Assembly: GCF_904831005.1 (NCBI RefSeq)
Contig: NZ_LR882982.1
Location: forward strand, 1,612,001-1,676,000
Length of the DNA: 64,000 nt
Reading direction: 5' to 3'
DNA from: Microbacterium hydrocarbonoxydans
GTDB lineage: Bacteria > Actinomycetota > Actinomycetes > Actinomycetales > Microbacteriaceae
A program made the translations under genes and the position numbers. The notes below the pieces were generated by a model. It was not told the DNA's origin, did no database searches, and saw only the letters and a list, made by a program, of their open reading frames with translations. This document shows, one piece after another, positions 8,695 through 18,849 of this stretch (its first letter is position 1; each line of letters begins with the position of its first letter).

Positions 8695-9294
8695 TCAGGC
8701 TGCGGGACCGGACTGGACGCTGGAGACGAATTCCTTCGATTCCTTGCCCAGCGTGATCGCACGCACGATCTGCACGATGCCCAGAGCGACGAGCGAGATA
8801 CCGAATACGAGCCACAACACGGCCGCTGCGTACAGGGGCGAGAAGAGCACGACGATACCGGCGATGATGCTGAGCAGCGCATACAGCAGCGTCCACACCC
8901 GTGAGCCGTCCTGTCCGAGCAGAGTGAGCGAGACGACGCCGTCGACGATCCAGCTGATGCCGATGAAGATCACCACGACGAGTGCGAGCGTCGCGGCGGC
9001 GGCGCCGAGATTGGCGAAGGCGATGACGCCAGCGACGATGTACAGGAGTCCGAGCACGATGTGCCCGACTCGTGCCCAGCCACCCTTCTTGTGCGAGAAG
9101 ATCCCGAGTCCGATGTACACGAGACCCGCGATGACGAGATAGGTGGCGACGATCCCGGTCACGATGACGGCGGATTTCCCGGGCCAGACGAGGAGGACGA
9201 TGCCGGCGATGAGCGCGATGACGCCGGAGACGGCAAGGGTGATGCGAATGGACTTGAACAGTGACTTCGCCTCTGCGGCGATCGAATCAGACAT
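8695..9294 (-). CDS. HdeD family membrane protein (DUF308)
   Basis: The 199-residue product has six hydrophobic segments in three paired repeats, typical of the HdeD/DUF308 family (the GIVLLVWPGKSA, GVIAFANLGAA and GIVVLFSPLYAA turns are the recurring elements). HdeD of E. coli is linked to acid resistance, but the biochemical role of actinobacterial members is not known. The reading frame is open far upstream, but the ATG at 9294 is chosen because a GAAAGG ribosome site precedes it and the membrane domain starts about 20 residues later. The C-terminus is a short charged tail (GKESKEFVSSVQ). Confidence 0.87.
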   Translation of the reverse strand: MSDSIAAEAKSLFKSIRITLAVSGVIALIAGIVLLVWPGKSAVIVTGIVATYLVIAGLVYIGLGIFSHKKGGWARVGHIVLGLLYIVAGVIAFANLGAAAATLALVVVIFIGISWIVDGVVSLTLLGQDGSRVWTLLYALLSIIAGIVVLFSPLYAAAVLWLVFGISLVALGIVQIVRAITLGKESKEFVSSVQSGPAA

Positions 9295-9316
9295 GGGTGG
9301 GGAACCTTTCTGAGAA

Positions 9317-9343
9317 ATCCCTGTGAGGGATGCTGACAGAGTA
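9317..9343 (-). promoter_or_regulatory. Probable promoter and small inverted repeat of the HdeD gene
   Basis: On the reverse strand a TACTCT hexamer (9338-9343) fits the -10 consensus about 45 bases before the ATG. Just downstream, at the expected transcript start, is a perfect 6-bp inverted repeat, ATCCCT-GTG-AGGGAT (9317-9331), which could be an operator or a leader hairpin. Confidence 0.4.
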
Positions 9344-9432
9344 GCGCCATGTCGGCGGTAGCGGGAGGGCGCGCTGCGATGACGACACGTACGGTCATGC
9401 CGCGTAGCGCGCGGACATGGCACTATCGACAC

Positions 9433-9873
9433 GTGAACGCAGACGCCGATGCCCGACTTCGCGAGCTGGTCGTCATGCGCAGAGTCCGCGATCGCATCGA
9501 CCGGGAGTATGCGCGACCCCTGGATGTCGAATCCCTCGCGAGGGGCGTGCACATGTCTGCCGGCCACCTGAGCCGCAGGTTTCGGGAGGCATACGGCGAG
9601 TCGCCCTACTCGTATCTGATGACGCGTCGGATAGAGCGCGCCATGGCTCTGCTCCGGCGCGGCGACCTGACGGTGACGGAGGTCTGCTTCGAAGTGGGAT
9701 GTTCGTCGCTCGGCACCTTCAGCACGCGATTCACCGAGCTCGTCGGTGTCCCCCCTCGGGTGTACCGTGAACGCGCCGCGAACATCGACGGCATCCCGAC
9801 CTTCCAAGCGAAGCACGTCGTCCGACCGATCAGGAATCAAGAAGCACCACGCACGGACGCCCACCTAACCTGA
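9433..9873 (+). CDS. AraC-family helix-turn-helix regulator, DNA-binding domain only
   Basis: This 146-residue protein is essentially one AraC/XylS DNA-binding domain with two helix-turn-helix units: DVESLARGVHMSAGHLSRRF (first) and TVTEVCFEVGCSSLGTFSTRF (second), followed by VGVPPRVYR. No effector-binding domain is present. The frame extends upstream to 9349, but the GTG at 9433 (V-N-A-D-A-D) is chosen because upstream codons are not domain-like. A weak -10-like CACTAT lies 12 bases before this GTG. It is followed at 4 bases by a VOC gene and then a UvrA-like gene, which are likely targets or partners. Confidence 0.82.
   Translation: MNADADARLRELVVMRRVRDRIDREYARPLDVESLARGVHMSAGHLSRRFREAYGESPYSYLMTRRIERAMALLRRGDLTVTEVCFEVGCSSLGTFSTRFTELVGVPPRVYRERAANIDGIPTFQAKHVVRPIRNQEAPRTDAHLT
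9866..9871 (+). promoter_or_regulatory. -10 element for a leaderless VOC transcript
   Basis: TAACCT lies 12 to 7 bases before the VOC gene ATG, placing the expected transcript start at or next to the start codon. It overlaps the end of the regulator gene, and no Shine-Dalgarno sequence precedes the ATG. Confidence 0.5.
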
Positions 9874-9877
9874 ACCC

Positions 9878-10288
9878 ATGAACATCAGCATCCATTACGC
9901 CTTCCTCCCGCACACCGATGCCGACGCGGCGCTCGGCTTCTATCGCGACGCCCTCGGATTCGAGGTGCGCAACGATGTCGGCTACGACGGACTCCGGTGG
10001 CTCACGGTCGGGCCCGTCGGCCAGCCTGAGACGTCGATCGTGCTGCATCCGCCCGCAACCGACCCCGGGATCACCGACGCCGAGCGGCAGACCATACTCG
10101 AGCTCATCGCCAAGGGCAGCTACGGGGCTCTCACCCTCGCGAGCGATGATCTCGACGGGCTCTTCGACCGCCTCGCCGGCCAAGGAGCGGATGTCGTGCA
10201 GGAGCCCATGGACCAGCCGTACGGGGTCCGCGACTGCGCGTTCCGCGACCCGGCGGGCAATCTTCTCCGTATCAACCAGACCGCCTGA
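9878..10288 (+). CDS. VOC superfamily protein (glyoxalase/bleomycin-resistance-like)
   Basis: This 136-residue vicinal-oxygen-chelate protein has two beta-alpha-beta-beta-beta modules. It begins with a strand ending in the FLPHTDADAALGFYRDALGFEVRND region and ends with YGVRDCAFRDPAGNLLRINQ, where the terminal Arg/Asp/Pro/Gly pattern is typical. Such proteins act as small enzymes or antibiotic-binding proteins. Its position between an AraC-type regulator and a UvrA-like ABC protein suggests a drug- or stress-response role (inference). The next gene starts 25 bases downstream with a GAGGA ribosome site. Confidence 0.88.
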   Translation: MNISIHYAFLPHTDADAALGFYRDALGFEVRNDVGYDGLRWLTVGPVGQPETSIVLHPPATDPGITDAERQTILELIAKGSYGALTLASDDLDGLFDRLAGQGADVVQEPMDQPYGVRDCAFRDPAGNLLRINQTA

Positions 10289-10313
10289 GCGGCCATTACC
10301 CTCGAGGACCACC

Positions 10314-12662
<2,349 letters not shown>

Positions 12663-13004
12663 GGAGCGCGGATGAGGCCACTCGCACGTGCGTGGGTGCG
12701 CCACCGTTCCGTCTCCGGCGACCGCGCGACCCGCCTCGAGAACGTCCGTTTTCCGCCCAGTTCGCATCGACCTGAGCTCGATCTGCGAGCGCGGCATCCA
12801 CGGGCGAGCGAAACCGTGCCTGAGCCTATGTGGCACTGCGGATGGCACCGGTCGCGTCCGACGACGCTTCCGCATGGCTCGACCTCGTCGACAGCCCCTC
12901 TCGAGCTGTCAGCGCTAACGCTGATAATGCACATTATGTCAGCTCGACGAGATGTGCCTTCTCCTCCGCCGGAGGCAACCCTCTCCGTCTGCCAGAATCG
13001 CTTG
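12663..13004. other. Intergenic region with small inverted repeats
   Basis: This 342-base stretch has no convincing gene; the downstream frame is open through it, but the codons do not look like protein. It contains a CGCACGTGCG palindrome (12683-12692) shortly after the UvrA-like stop, and a cluster of nested repeats at 12903-12945. In that cluster GAGCTG and CAGCTC flank AGCG-CTAA-CGCT (12911-12922) and the AT-rich repeat ATAATG-CA-CATTAT (12924-12937). The AT-rich repeat stands out from its GC-rich surroundings and could be an operator for the downstream lipoprotein gene. Confidence 0.4.
12993..12998 (+). promoter_or_regulatory. -10-like element for a leaderless lipoprotein transcript
   Basis: CAGAAT, one mismatch from TANNNT, lies 12 to 7 bases before the ATG of the lipoprotein gene. 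No Shine-Dalgarno sequence is present. Confidence 0.4.
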
Positions 13005-13844
13005 ATGCGACGACCCGTGCGTTCTGCCATCTCCTCCATGGGACTCGTGGCGGTGGGCACCACGCTTGCTGCGTGCGGACTGACGACCGGCGGTGGCGTC
13101 GACGCGTTGTGCGCAGATCCGTTCGTGATCTCGTGCGACCGATACGGCGACTCGACTCTGGTGGTCATCGACGCCGACACTTCCGCCGATGACATAGCCG
13201 CGTTCGCGGGCGCCCTCGACGAGGCCACGGACGCATTCGACGGCCCAGTCCGGCTGGAAGCACGCTCGTCGCGCGCGATCATCCTCGATCCCGAGGTGAC
13301 TCCACCGTTCGCGTGGCAGATCGATCTGAGCACCGTGGCGTCGGCTGATCTCGATTCAGTCCTCGGTGGCGTGCTGGCGGCAGCGGAGGTTCCGGGGGCC
13401 GTCGGCATCGGCGTCGAGGATGGCTGGGGGCACGTGACCGTGCAGCGCATCGAGCACTTCGTGGATGTGTTCGACAGTCTCTCGCAGAGCGTGTTCGAGA
13501 ACGGCGCCACCTATACGCTGCAGTCTGCGGACGAGCGCCTCCGTATCGTCCACGTGCCCACGCGCACCTCGGTCGATGCGATTCACGAGATCATCGCCGT
13601 AGCCGAGGCGTATCCGAGTGCCGAGGTGCTGCTGGAAGCGATGACGAGCGGGTCACAGTGGCCGGTGCTCTACGTCTCGCACCTCACTCCCCCGCAGCAG
13701 CAGGAAATCGCCGTCCGCCTCCGCGACCCGGGACTGGCTGACGCCGACATCGACGGCTATCCTCTCGAGTTCATCCTCGGCTCCGTGGGAGAGGCGGGCG
13801 TGAGCTACGTCGACGGGACGTTCGGAGACGTGCCCCTCGGTTGA
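13005..13844 (+). CDS. Putative lipoprotein of unknown function
   Basis: The 279-residue product opens with MRRPVRSAISSMG, a short hydrophobic stretch and a lipobox TLAAC with Cys24, so it should be exported and lipidated by Lgt and Lnt (both enzymes are encoded in this window). The mature part is acidic, has no other membrane segment and contains a Cys pair (CADPFVISC) near its start. I recognise no family. The frame is open to 12672, but the ATG at 13005 places the signal peptide correctly and sits 12 bases after a -10-like element. It is convergent with the following GNAT gene. Confidence 0.75.
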   Translation: MRRPVRSAISSMGLVAVGTTLAACGLTTGGGVDALCADPFVISCDRYGDSTLVVIDADTSADDIAAFAGALDEATDAFDGPVRLEARSSRAIILDPEVTPPFAWQIDLSTVASADLDSVLGGVLAAAEVPGAVGIGVEDGWGHVTVQRIEHFVDVFDSLSQSVFENGATYTLQSADERLRIVHVPTRTSVDAIHEIIAVAEAYPSAEVLLEAMTSGSQWPVLYVSHLTPPQQQEIAVRLRDPGLADADIDGYPLEFILGSVGEAGVSYVDGTFGDVPLG

Positions 13845-13869
13845 GACGGCGCAATCGTGACGCTCGCAC

Positions 13870-13893
13870 ACGGGGATGGATGACTGCCCCCGT
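13870..13893. terminator. Weak hairpin between convergent genes
   Basis: ACGGGG (13870-13875) and CCCCGT (13888-13893) can pair across a 12-base loop in the short gap between the convergent lipoprotein and GNAT genes. The position fits a bidirectional terminator, but the stem is short. Confidence 0.3.
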
Positions 13894-13913
13894 CGTTGAC
13901 CGAGCATCGCCGC

Positions 13914-14510
13914 TCACCAGGGCGTGCCCCGGAGATCGATGTCTCCCCCAGGCCACGCAGCGCCCGAGGCGGCGAAGACCATGATCGGACCATCGAGTGA
14001 CATCGACGACTCGCGGCGATCATGCATCGAGACATGCCGCTCTGCGGCGTGAACGCGCGACCAGCCCGTGCTCTCGTAGAACGGAACGACCTCCTCGCGA
14101 CATCCGAGATAGCCGAACTCGATGCGATCGTCACCGATCATCGCTTCTTGAGCGCGCGACATCACCCGCCGGCCCACTCCCGCCGATCGCCACTCGCGAT
14201 GCACGAGTACTCCCCCGGTCCCCGCCACGCAGACGTCACGGTCGCCGACGGCGATGAGTCGACGTTGGAATCCCACGTGCGCGAGAACGCGGGAATCTCG
14301 AACGAGCATCACATGCACACCGGCGGGCGAGTATCCGTAGGGGCGGTCAGGGTCCCACGCGCCGTGAGACGCCAGATACTCGCTGTCGAACAGACTCCGG
14401 AGGGCATCGAGCCGGGTGTCTGAAAGGTGCTCGTGGTCGACGACGAGCATGCTGTCTCGCGTCGCGTGCGACCCGCGGGCCCGAGCGCCAGGAACGGAGT
14501 TCGTGGTCAT
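13914..14510 (-). CDS. GNAT family N-acetyltransferase (NodA/AAC(2')-like layout)
   Basis: This 198-residue protein is of the GNAT superfamily. The acetyl-CoA pyrophosphate loop is in the segment VLVHREWRSAGVGRRVMSRAQ, preceded by VCVAGTGG and followed by FGYLGCREEVVPFYESTGW. This layout resembles aminoglycoside 2'-N-acetyltransferases and NodA, but substrate cannot be assigned. The ATG at 14510 is chosen because it forms an ATGA overlap with the upstream GNAT stop; an in-frame ATG at 14549 would give 13 more residues. It is the last gene of a leftward VOC-GNAT-GNAT operon. Confidence 0.82.
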   Translation of the reverse strand: MTTNSVPGARARGSHATRDSMLVVDHEHLSDTRLDALRSLFDSEYLASHGAWDPDRPYGYSPAGVHVMLVRDSRVLAHVGFQRRLIAVGDRDVCVAGTGGVLVHREWRSAGVGRRVMSRAQEAMIGDDRIEFGYLGCREEVVPFYESTGWSRVHAAERHVSMHDRRESSMSLDGPIMVFAASGAAWPGGDIDLRGTPW

Positions 14511-15061
14511 CGCGCCAGCCGATCTGAACGGCTGCTGCGGAGCATGCACACGAGTCCCGGTCGGTCGTCCCAGCTGGCGACTCGCTCAAACCCGCGCGAC
14601 TCGTACAGTCGGATCGCCGCAGTGCGCCATTCCCAGACCGACAGTCTGACAGCATCGCGCGTCCGTGACAGTGCCGCGTCCAAGAGCGCCGAGCCTATGC
14701 CTCGACCCCGCAGCTCGGGGTCGGCCCACAGTCGCGTGATCTCGGACACTCCCCCGTGTGTCCGGACGATGACGACACCGGCGGGGCGATCATCGAACTC
14801 CGCGAGGAACGTCGTGCATCCGGCGTATGCGGTTCGCGGATCGCGCACCTCCCGCTCGTAACGCTCCGGCAGAGCGGCCCCAGACACTGAGGTCTGCCTC
14901 AGTCCGTGCTTGCGTTTCTCGCTTTCGGTCTGCACGAGGTACGCCCGGACGAGATCGCTCACCGTGCCGACGTCGTCGCCGCCCCAATCGGTTTCGCGGA
15001 GATGTGGCGATCGGCGATCGGAATGAAGGGGCACTCTTTCATTCTGCCGTCGCCCCGTCAC
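14507..15061 (-). CDS. GNAT family N-acetyltransferase
   Basis: The 184-residue product has a GNAT core: a strand FLAEFDDRPAGVVIVRT, then the acetyl-CoA motif LWADPELRGRGIGSALLDAAL (Q/RxxGxG/A type), and the C-terminal AIRLYESRGFERV. The first about 50 residues are not recognisable and include a basic stretch (EKRKHGLRQT). The start is a GTG at 15061 that forms a GTGA overlap with the VOC stop upstream, and its own stop overlaps the next GNAT start. Substrate unknown; antibiotic, amine or protein N-terminal acetylation are all possible. Confidence 0.85.
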   Translation of the reverse strand: MTGRRQNERVPLHSDRRSPHLRETDWGGDDVGTVSDLVRAYLVQTESEKRKHGLRQTSVSGAALPERYEREVRDPRTAYAGCTTFLAEFDDRPAGVVIVRTHGGVSEITRLWADPELRGRGIGSALLDAALSRTRDAVRLSVWEWRTAAIRLYESRGFERVASWDDRPGLVCMLRSSRSDRLAR

Positions 15062-15426
15062 CGGGCCGACCAGACCCCCAGCTCATTGCCGGTCGGGTCG
15101 GTGAAGTGAAGACGGCGTCCGCCCGGAAAGTCGTAGGGTCCCTGGGTGACCGCACCGCCGGCTTCGGTGATCGCGAGCTGAGTGGCGCCGAGGTCGTCGG
15201 AGTACAGCAGCACGAGTGGTCCTCCGGCGGGGCGCCCGCTGTCGGAGAGCAGGAGACCGCCCACCTCGGATCCGTCCCCTGAGGGGTGTGCGATTCCTGC
15301 GTACGACGGACCATAGTCGACGAAGCTCCATCCGAAGGCGTTCTGATAGAAGCGCTTCGCGGTATCGATATCGGTGACGACGAGTTCGACGTAGTCGATC
15401 GAGTGGTGAACGGGCGTAGGTGTCAT
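15058..15426 (-). CDS. VOC family protein
   Basis: This 122-residue glyoxalase-fold protein has the repeated VOC modules. It starts with a strand DYVELVVTDIDTAKRFYQNAFGW-type module and ends with RRLHFTDPTGNELGVWS. Candidate metal ligands are the His/Glu at the strand starts (HFTDP and NELG). It is the first gene of a three-gene leftward operon with two GNAT genes; each junction overlaps by 4 bases. Function beyond the fold is not assignable. Confidence 0.88.
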   Translation of the reverse strand: MTPTPVHHSIDYVELVVTDIDTAKRFYQNAFGWSFVDYGPSYAGIAHPSGDGSEVGGLLLSDSGRPAGGPLVLLYSDDLGATQLAITEAGGAVTQGPYDFPGGRRLHFTDPTGNELGVWSAR

Positions 15427-15432
15427 GCAGCC

Positions 15433-15438
15433 ACGCTA
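15433..15438 (-). promoter_or_regulatory. -10 element for the leaderless VOC-GNAT-GNAT operon
   Basis: On the reverse strand TAGCGT lies 12 to 7 bases before the ATG at 15426, so the transcript should begin at the start codon. The same hexamer is used divergently for the MFS gene at 15508-15513. Confidence 0.5.
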
Positions 15439-15507
15439 GCGAGAGCATCCGACATCCGGGACCCCTGTCGCAGATCGTCGTCGGCAGAAGCACTCTCGAG
15501 GCAGGAG

Positions 15508-15513
15508 TAGCGT
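15508..15513 (+). promoter_or_regulatory. -10 element for a leaderless MFS transcript
   Basis: TAGCGT lies 12 to 7 bases before the GTG at 15520. There is no ribosome site at the right spacing. Confidence 0.5.
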
Positions 15514-15519
15514 TGAGGG

Positions 15520-16845
15520 GTGCAACAGGTTCCCCGCTCCCCCGTGACGACGCCGGGCTGGAGGGCCTGGCTCATCTGGTCGGTCGGCGTGGCCGCCTAC
15601 GTCCTCGCCATCACGAATCGCACCTCTCTCGGTGCGGTCGGAGTCGAGGCCGCCGATCGGTTCCAGGCGGATGCGTCGACGCTGGCGCTGTTCGCGGTGG
15701 TGCAGCTCGCCGTCTACGGCGGGATGCAGATCCCGATCGGCATCCTGCTCGACCGCTTCGGCTCGCGTCCGATCATGACGGTGGGCATGCTGCTCATGGC
15801 GGCCGGGCAGCTCACGATGGCGCTTTCCCCCAGTATTGGCATCGCCGTCTTCGCCCGCATCCTTCTCGGTGCCGGCGATGCCGCGATCTTCCCGGCCGTG
15901 CTGAGGCTCGTCGCGACGTGGTTCCCGGCCCAACGCGGTCCGATCATGGTGCAGTTCACAGGGATCATCGGCCAGGCCGGTCAGCTGATCGCACTGGTGC
16001 CGCTCGCCGCGCTGCTGCACGCGACCACCTGGACGATCACGTTCGGGAGCATCGCGGGGCTCGGCGTGCTCTTCACCGTTCTCGTGGCCCTGCTGATCCG
16101 CAATCACCCGGTCGAGCGCGGAGCCGATGTGACGGTCAACACCGACACAGGGGTGATCCGCGTCGTCACGTCGTCGATCGACACGGGAGTCGGCATCCGC
16201 GCAGCGTTGGCGCATCCGGGCACCCGCCTCGCCTTCTGGTCGCACTTCACGACTCCTTTCGCGGGGACTGCGTTCATCCTGCTGTGGGGAATGCCCTTCC
16301 TCACTGCCGCTCAAGGGCTCGACACCGCTCATGCGGCCGGGATCATCTCCGTCTACGTGATCGCGGGCATGGTGCTCGGGCCGGTCATCGGCGACCTGTC
16401 ACGGCGCCTTCCCAATCAGCGCTCCCTCGCTCTGGTGCTACCTGCGGTCGGCCTGCAGTTCATCGCCTGGGTCGCCGTGATCGCCATGCCCGAACCCGCC
16501 CCGCTGTGGATGCTCTACGCGCTCGCCATCGCGCTCGCGACGGGCGGCCCCGCGAGCATGATCGCGTTCGATCACGCCCGGACCCACAATCCGTCGCATC
16601 GCCTCAGCACCGCGACCGGCGTGACGAACGCCGGTGGTTTCATCGCAGCGCTCATCGCGATCTGGCTCATCGGTCTGGCCCTCGACATCCAGGGTGCGGG
16701 CACACCGGAGACGTACTCGTTCGAGGCGTTCCGGATCGCCTTCCTGATGCCCGTACCGCTCTGGATCCTCGGTGTGGTGTTCATCCTCGTCGAGCGCAAG
16801 CGCACTCGCATCAGGATGGGGCTGGATCCCGAGAAGCGCCGCTGA
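15520..16845 (+). CDS. MFS transporter
   Basis: The 441-residue protein has about twelve hydrophobic segments and the major-facilitator loop between helices 2 and 3 (GILLDRFGSRPIM). The N-terminal AYVLAITNRTSLGAVG is like MFS members of the nitrate/sugar-phosphate-type branch. The substrate is unknown. The C-terminus is a short basic tail (ERKRTRIRMG). A GTG start is used, next to a -10 element and with no Shine-Dalgarno. A GNAT gene follows 19 bases downstream with its own -10 element, so read-through is possible but not required. Confidence 0.87.
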   Translation: MQQVPRSPVTTPGWRAWLIWSVGVAAYVLAITNRTSLGAVGVEAADRFQADASTLALFAVVQLAVYGGMQIPIGILLDRFGSRPIMTVGMLLMAAGQLTMALSPSIGIAVFARILLGAGDAAIFPAVLRLVATWFPAQRGPIMVQFTGIIGQAGQLIALVPLAALLHATTWTITFGSIAGLGVLFTVLVALLIRNHPVERGADVTVNTDTGVIRVVTSSIDTGVGIRAALAHPGTRLAFWSHFTTPFAGTAFILLWGMPFLTAAQGLDTAHAAGIISVYVIAGMVLGPVIGDLSRRLPNQRSLALVLPAVGLQFIAWVAVIAMPEPAPLWMLYALAIALATGGPASMIAFDHARTHNPSHRLSTATGVTNAGGFIAALIAIWLIGLALDIQGAGTPETYSFEAFRIAFLMPVPLWILGVVFILVERKRTRIRMGLDPEKRR

Positions 16846-16851
16846 CCCTTC

Positions 16852-16857
16852 TAGGCT
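16852..16857 (+). promoter_or_regulatory. -10 element for a leaderless GNAT transcript
   Basis: TAGGCT lies 13 to 8 bases before the ATG at 16865, immediately after the MFS stop codon. Confidence 0.45.
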
Positions 16858-16864
16858 GTCATTC

Positions 16865-17290
16865 ATGCCCGGGCCGTTCTCGTTCTCCCGCGACGCGCGC
16901 GTCATCGATCGCGATCTCGTGCATCGCTGGCTCAGCGAGCAGTCGTATTGGGCGCAGGGTCGCGCGCGCGAGACTCAGGACGCGGCGATGGATGCGTCTC
17001 GCAACTATTGCGTCCTCGATGCCGATGAGCGTCAGGTCGCCTACGCACGAGTGGTCACCGACGGCGTCACGTTCGCCTGGCTGTGCGACGTGTTCGTCGA
17101 CGAGACGATGCGGGGGCACGGAATCGGGAAGATGCTCGTCGAGGGCGTCATCGACGACCTGCAGCGCTTCTCGACGGTGAGACGGATCATGCTGGCGACG
17201 AGCACGGCAGACGGGCTGTACGCGAAGTACGGATTCGCCGAATCGGCCGGACCGACACGCTATATGGTCAAGCCGATGGAGCGCGCCTGA
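16865..17290 (+). CDS. GNAT family N-acetyltransferase
   Basis: This 141-residue single-domain acetyltransferase carries WLCDVFVDETMRGHGIGKMLVEGV, with the RGxGxG acetyl-CoA loop, then IMLATSTADGLYAKYGF at the C-terminal strand. It matches the compact GNAT type in which the domain begins with a receptor-like segment (VHRWLSEQSYWAQGR). The substrate is unknown. The ATG at 16865 is chosen over upstream in-frame codons inside the MFS gene. It is convergent with the FGE-like gene 42 bases away. Confidence 0.86.
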   Translation: MPGPFSFSRDARVIDRDLVHRWLSEQSYWAQGRARETQDAAMDASRNYCVLDADERQVAYARVVTDGVTFAWLCDVFVDETMRGHGIGKMLVEGVIDDLQRFSTVRRIMLATSTADGLYAKYGFAESAGPTRYMVKPMERA

Positions 17291-17332
17291 TACTGCTGGC
17301 GGGGGCGGAACTCGTTGAGCGGAGAGTCCGTC

Positions 17333-18088
17333 TCAGCGTCCGGGCCGTCTCAGCGGCGTCCAGCCGAAAGGCACGGGGCCGTCGATCACGGCGTTCTCGC
17401 GGTCGGCGCGGTCAGACCACCCCTGGGCCTCCCCCGGTGTGTCGAACGCGCCGCGAGCGACGCGGATGCCCACGTCCTCGTGATGCATACGAGGAGCTCC
17501 TCCGCGGCGCACGGATGCCCGCACGCTCCATGAATCGTCGGCGAAACCGCCGCCCCGGAACACACGGTAGTCGCCGTAACGCGCGGGATCCAGCAGATCC
17601 CAGCACCACTCCCAGACGTTGCCGAGAGTGTCGAAGAGTCCGTTGAGGTTCGGCAGCTTGCCGCCGACATCCTGCGGCTCTGTCACGCCGTCGGCACCCG
17701 TCCAGGCCGCATCCGCAAGCGGTGCGTAGTGGGGCCCGACCGAGCCGGCCCGGCAGGCGAACTCCCATTCAGCCTCTGTGGGGAGTCGGTAGCCCTCCCC
17801 CGCCGTGTCCCAGGAGACATCCTCTCCATCGAAGTGGTAGACGGGATCGAGTCCCTCCCACTCAGAAGCCGCATTGCAGAAGTGCACGGCACGAAGCCAG
17901 CTCAGATCTGCCGCAGGGCGGCGCGGATGTCGTGACGGTATGGGGAGGATCTCGCCCAGTTGCTCCTCCGTCACAGGGAAGACGCCGATCTCGAAGTCCG
18001 CGAGGTCGACCGAGCGCTCGACCTTGCGACGCGCATCATGCAGCGTCACCTGACCGCCGACGATGCGGCGCATCTCGATGTCTGTCAC
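17333..18088 (-). CDS. FGE/SUMF1-like domain protein lacking the catalytic cysteines
   Basis: This 251-residue protein has the formylglycine-generating-enzyme fold: FEIGVFPVTEEQ, YRLPTEAEWEFACRAG, LNGLFDTLGNVWEWCWD and a C-terminal FRGGGFADDSWS...DVGIRVAR. True FGEs have a Cys pair in the segment after RGGS; here that segment has none, so copper-dependent formylglycine formation is unlikely. The family also includes ergothioneine-pathway and structural members. The frame is open to 18247, but the GTG at 18088 forms a GTGA overlap with the upstream SGNH stop and is chosen. A role linked to the SGNH hydrolase is an inference. Confidence 0.82.
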   Translation of the reverse strand: MTDIEMRRIVGGQVTLHDARRKVERSVDLADFEIGVFPVTEEQLGEILPIPSRHPRRPAADLSWLRAVHFCNAASEWEGLDPVYHFDGEDVSWDTAGEGYRLPTEAEWEFACRAGSVGPHYAPLADAAWTGADGVTEPQDVGGKLPNLNGLFDTLGNVWEWCWDLLDPARYGDYRVFRGGGFADDSWSVRASVRRGGAPRMHHEDVGIRVARGAFDTPGEAQGWSDRADRENAVIDGPVPFGWTPLRRPGR

Positions 18089-18843
18089 GACCGCGGAGCC
18101 AGTTCGACCCACGTCGGGTACTTCGCGGCGCGCCCGTCGCCCGACGATGTGCGGGTGACGCGTCGTCTCACCCAGGGGCCGACGAACTCGCGGTAGTACG
18201 CCAGCCCTGCGGGGCCTGAGGCCGCGAGCGACGACGGAGACCACCACGTCGGGTCGGGCTCGAACCCGAGCCCGTGCAGGACTCGGGCAGCCACCCGGTG
18301 ATGGCCCGCCGAGTTCATGTGAAGCCGGTCCTCCGACCAGTACTGCGGCTGAGACAGTTCGCGGTCAGGCCAGTTCAGCGCGCGCACGACATCGGGACGA
18401 TCCTCGATGCGCCGAAGGACGGCCTCGGAGAGCAGATCGCCACGCTTCTTCACCAGGCTGCCCATCGGCAGCTGGCCGCTCGGGTCGGCGCCGGAGAGGA
18501 GGATCAGGGTCACGCCCTCTTCATCGCAGCGGCGCAGGACCCGGCTGAAGGCATCGGCGATGTGCTCGAGGTCAGTGCGGGGACGCAGCATGTCGTTGCC
18601 GCCGCCGTTGAAGGACAGATGCGTCGGCCCGAGCGCGAGCGCGGGTTCGAGCTGCTGTTCGACGATCGGCCAAGCCAGCTTTCCGCGGATCGCGAGGTTG
18701 GCGTATTTCACGACATGTCCCGAGGCATCGGCCCACCCCTGCGCTGCGAGATCAGCCCAGCCCCGCTCCCGTCCGTCAGGAAGTACATCGCCGACCCCTT
18801 CGGTGAAGGAATCGCCGATGGCCACATATCGCACCTCTGTCAC
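18085..18843 (-). CDS. SGNH/GDSL hydrolase
   Basis: This 252-residue SGNH esterase/lipase-family protein shows block I AIGDSFTEG with the nucleophilic Ser, block II Gly in NLAIRGK, block III GGGND, and block V DRLHMNSAGHH with the catalytic Asp and His. No signal peptide is present, so it should be cytoplasmic. The GTG start lies 12 bases after a TAGGCT hexamer. The stop overlaps the FGE-like gene by 4 bases. The substrate is not predictable; acyl-ester or acetyl-ester hydrolysis is usual. Confidence 0.9.
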   Translation of the reverse strand: MTEVRYVAIGDSFTEGVGDVLPDGRERGWADLAAQGWADASGHVVKYANLAIRGKLAWPIVEQQLEPALALGPTHLSFNGGGNDMLRPRTDLEHIADAFSRVLRRCDEEGVTLILLSGADPSGQLPMGSLVKKRGDLLSEAVLRRIEDRPDVVRALNWPDRELSQPQYWSEDRLHMNSAGHHRVAARVLHGLGFEPDPTWWSPSSLAASGPAGLAYYREFVGPWVRRRVTRTSSGDGRAAKYPTWVELAPRS

Positions 18844-18849
18844 GGAACC

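Noticed and set aside
12672-13004. Possible 111-residue N-terminal extension of the lipoprotein
   Set aside because: The composition is Arg/Ser/Pro/His-rich and not protein-like, it would bury the signal peptide, and it contains the putative operator.
17333-18843. FGE-SGNH pair considered as a sulfatase maturation system
   Set aside because: No sulfatase gene is near, and the catalytic cysteines are missing.
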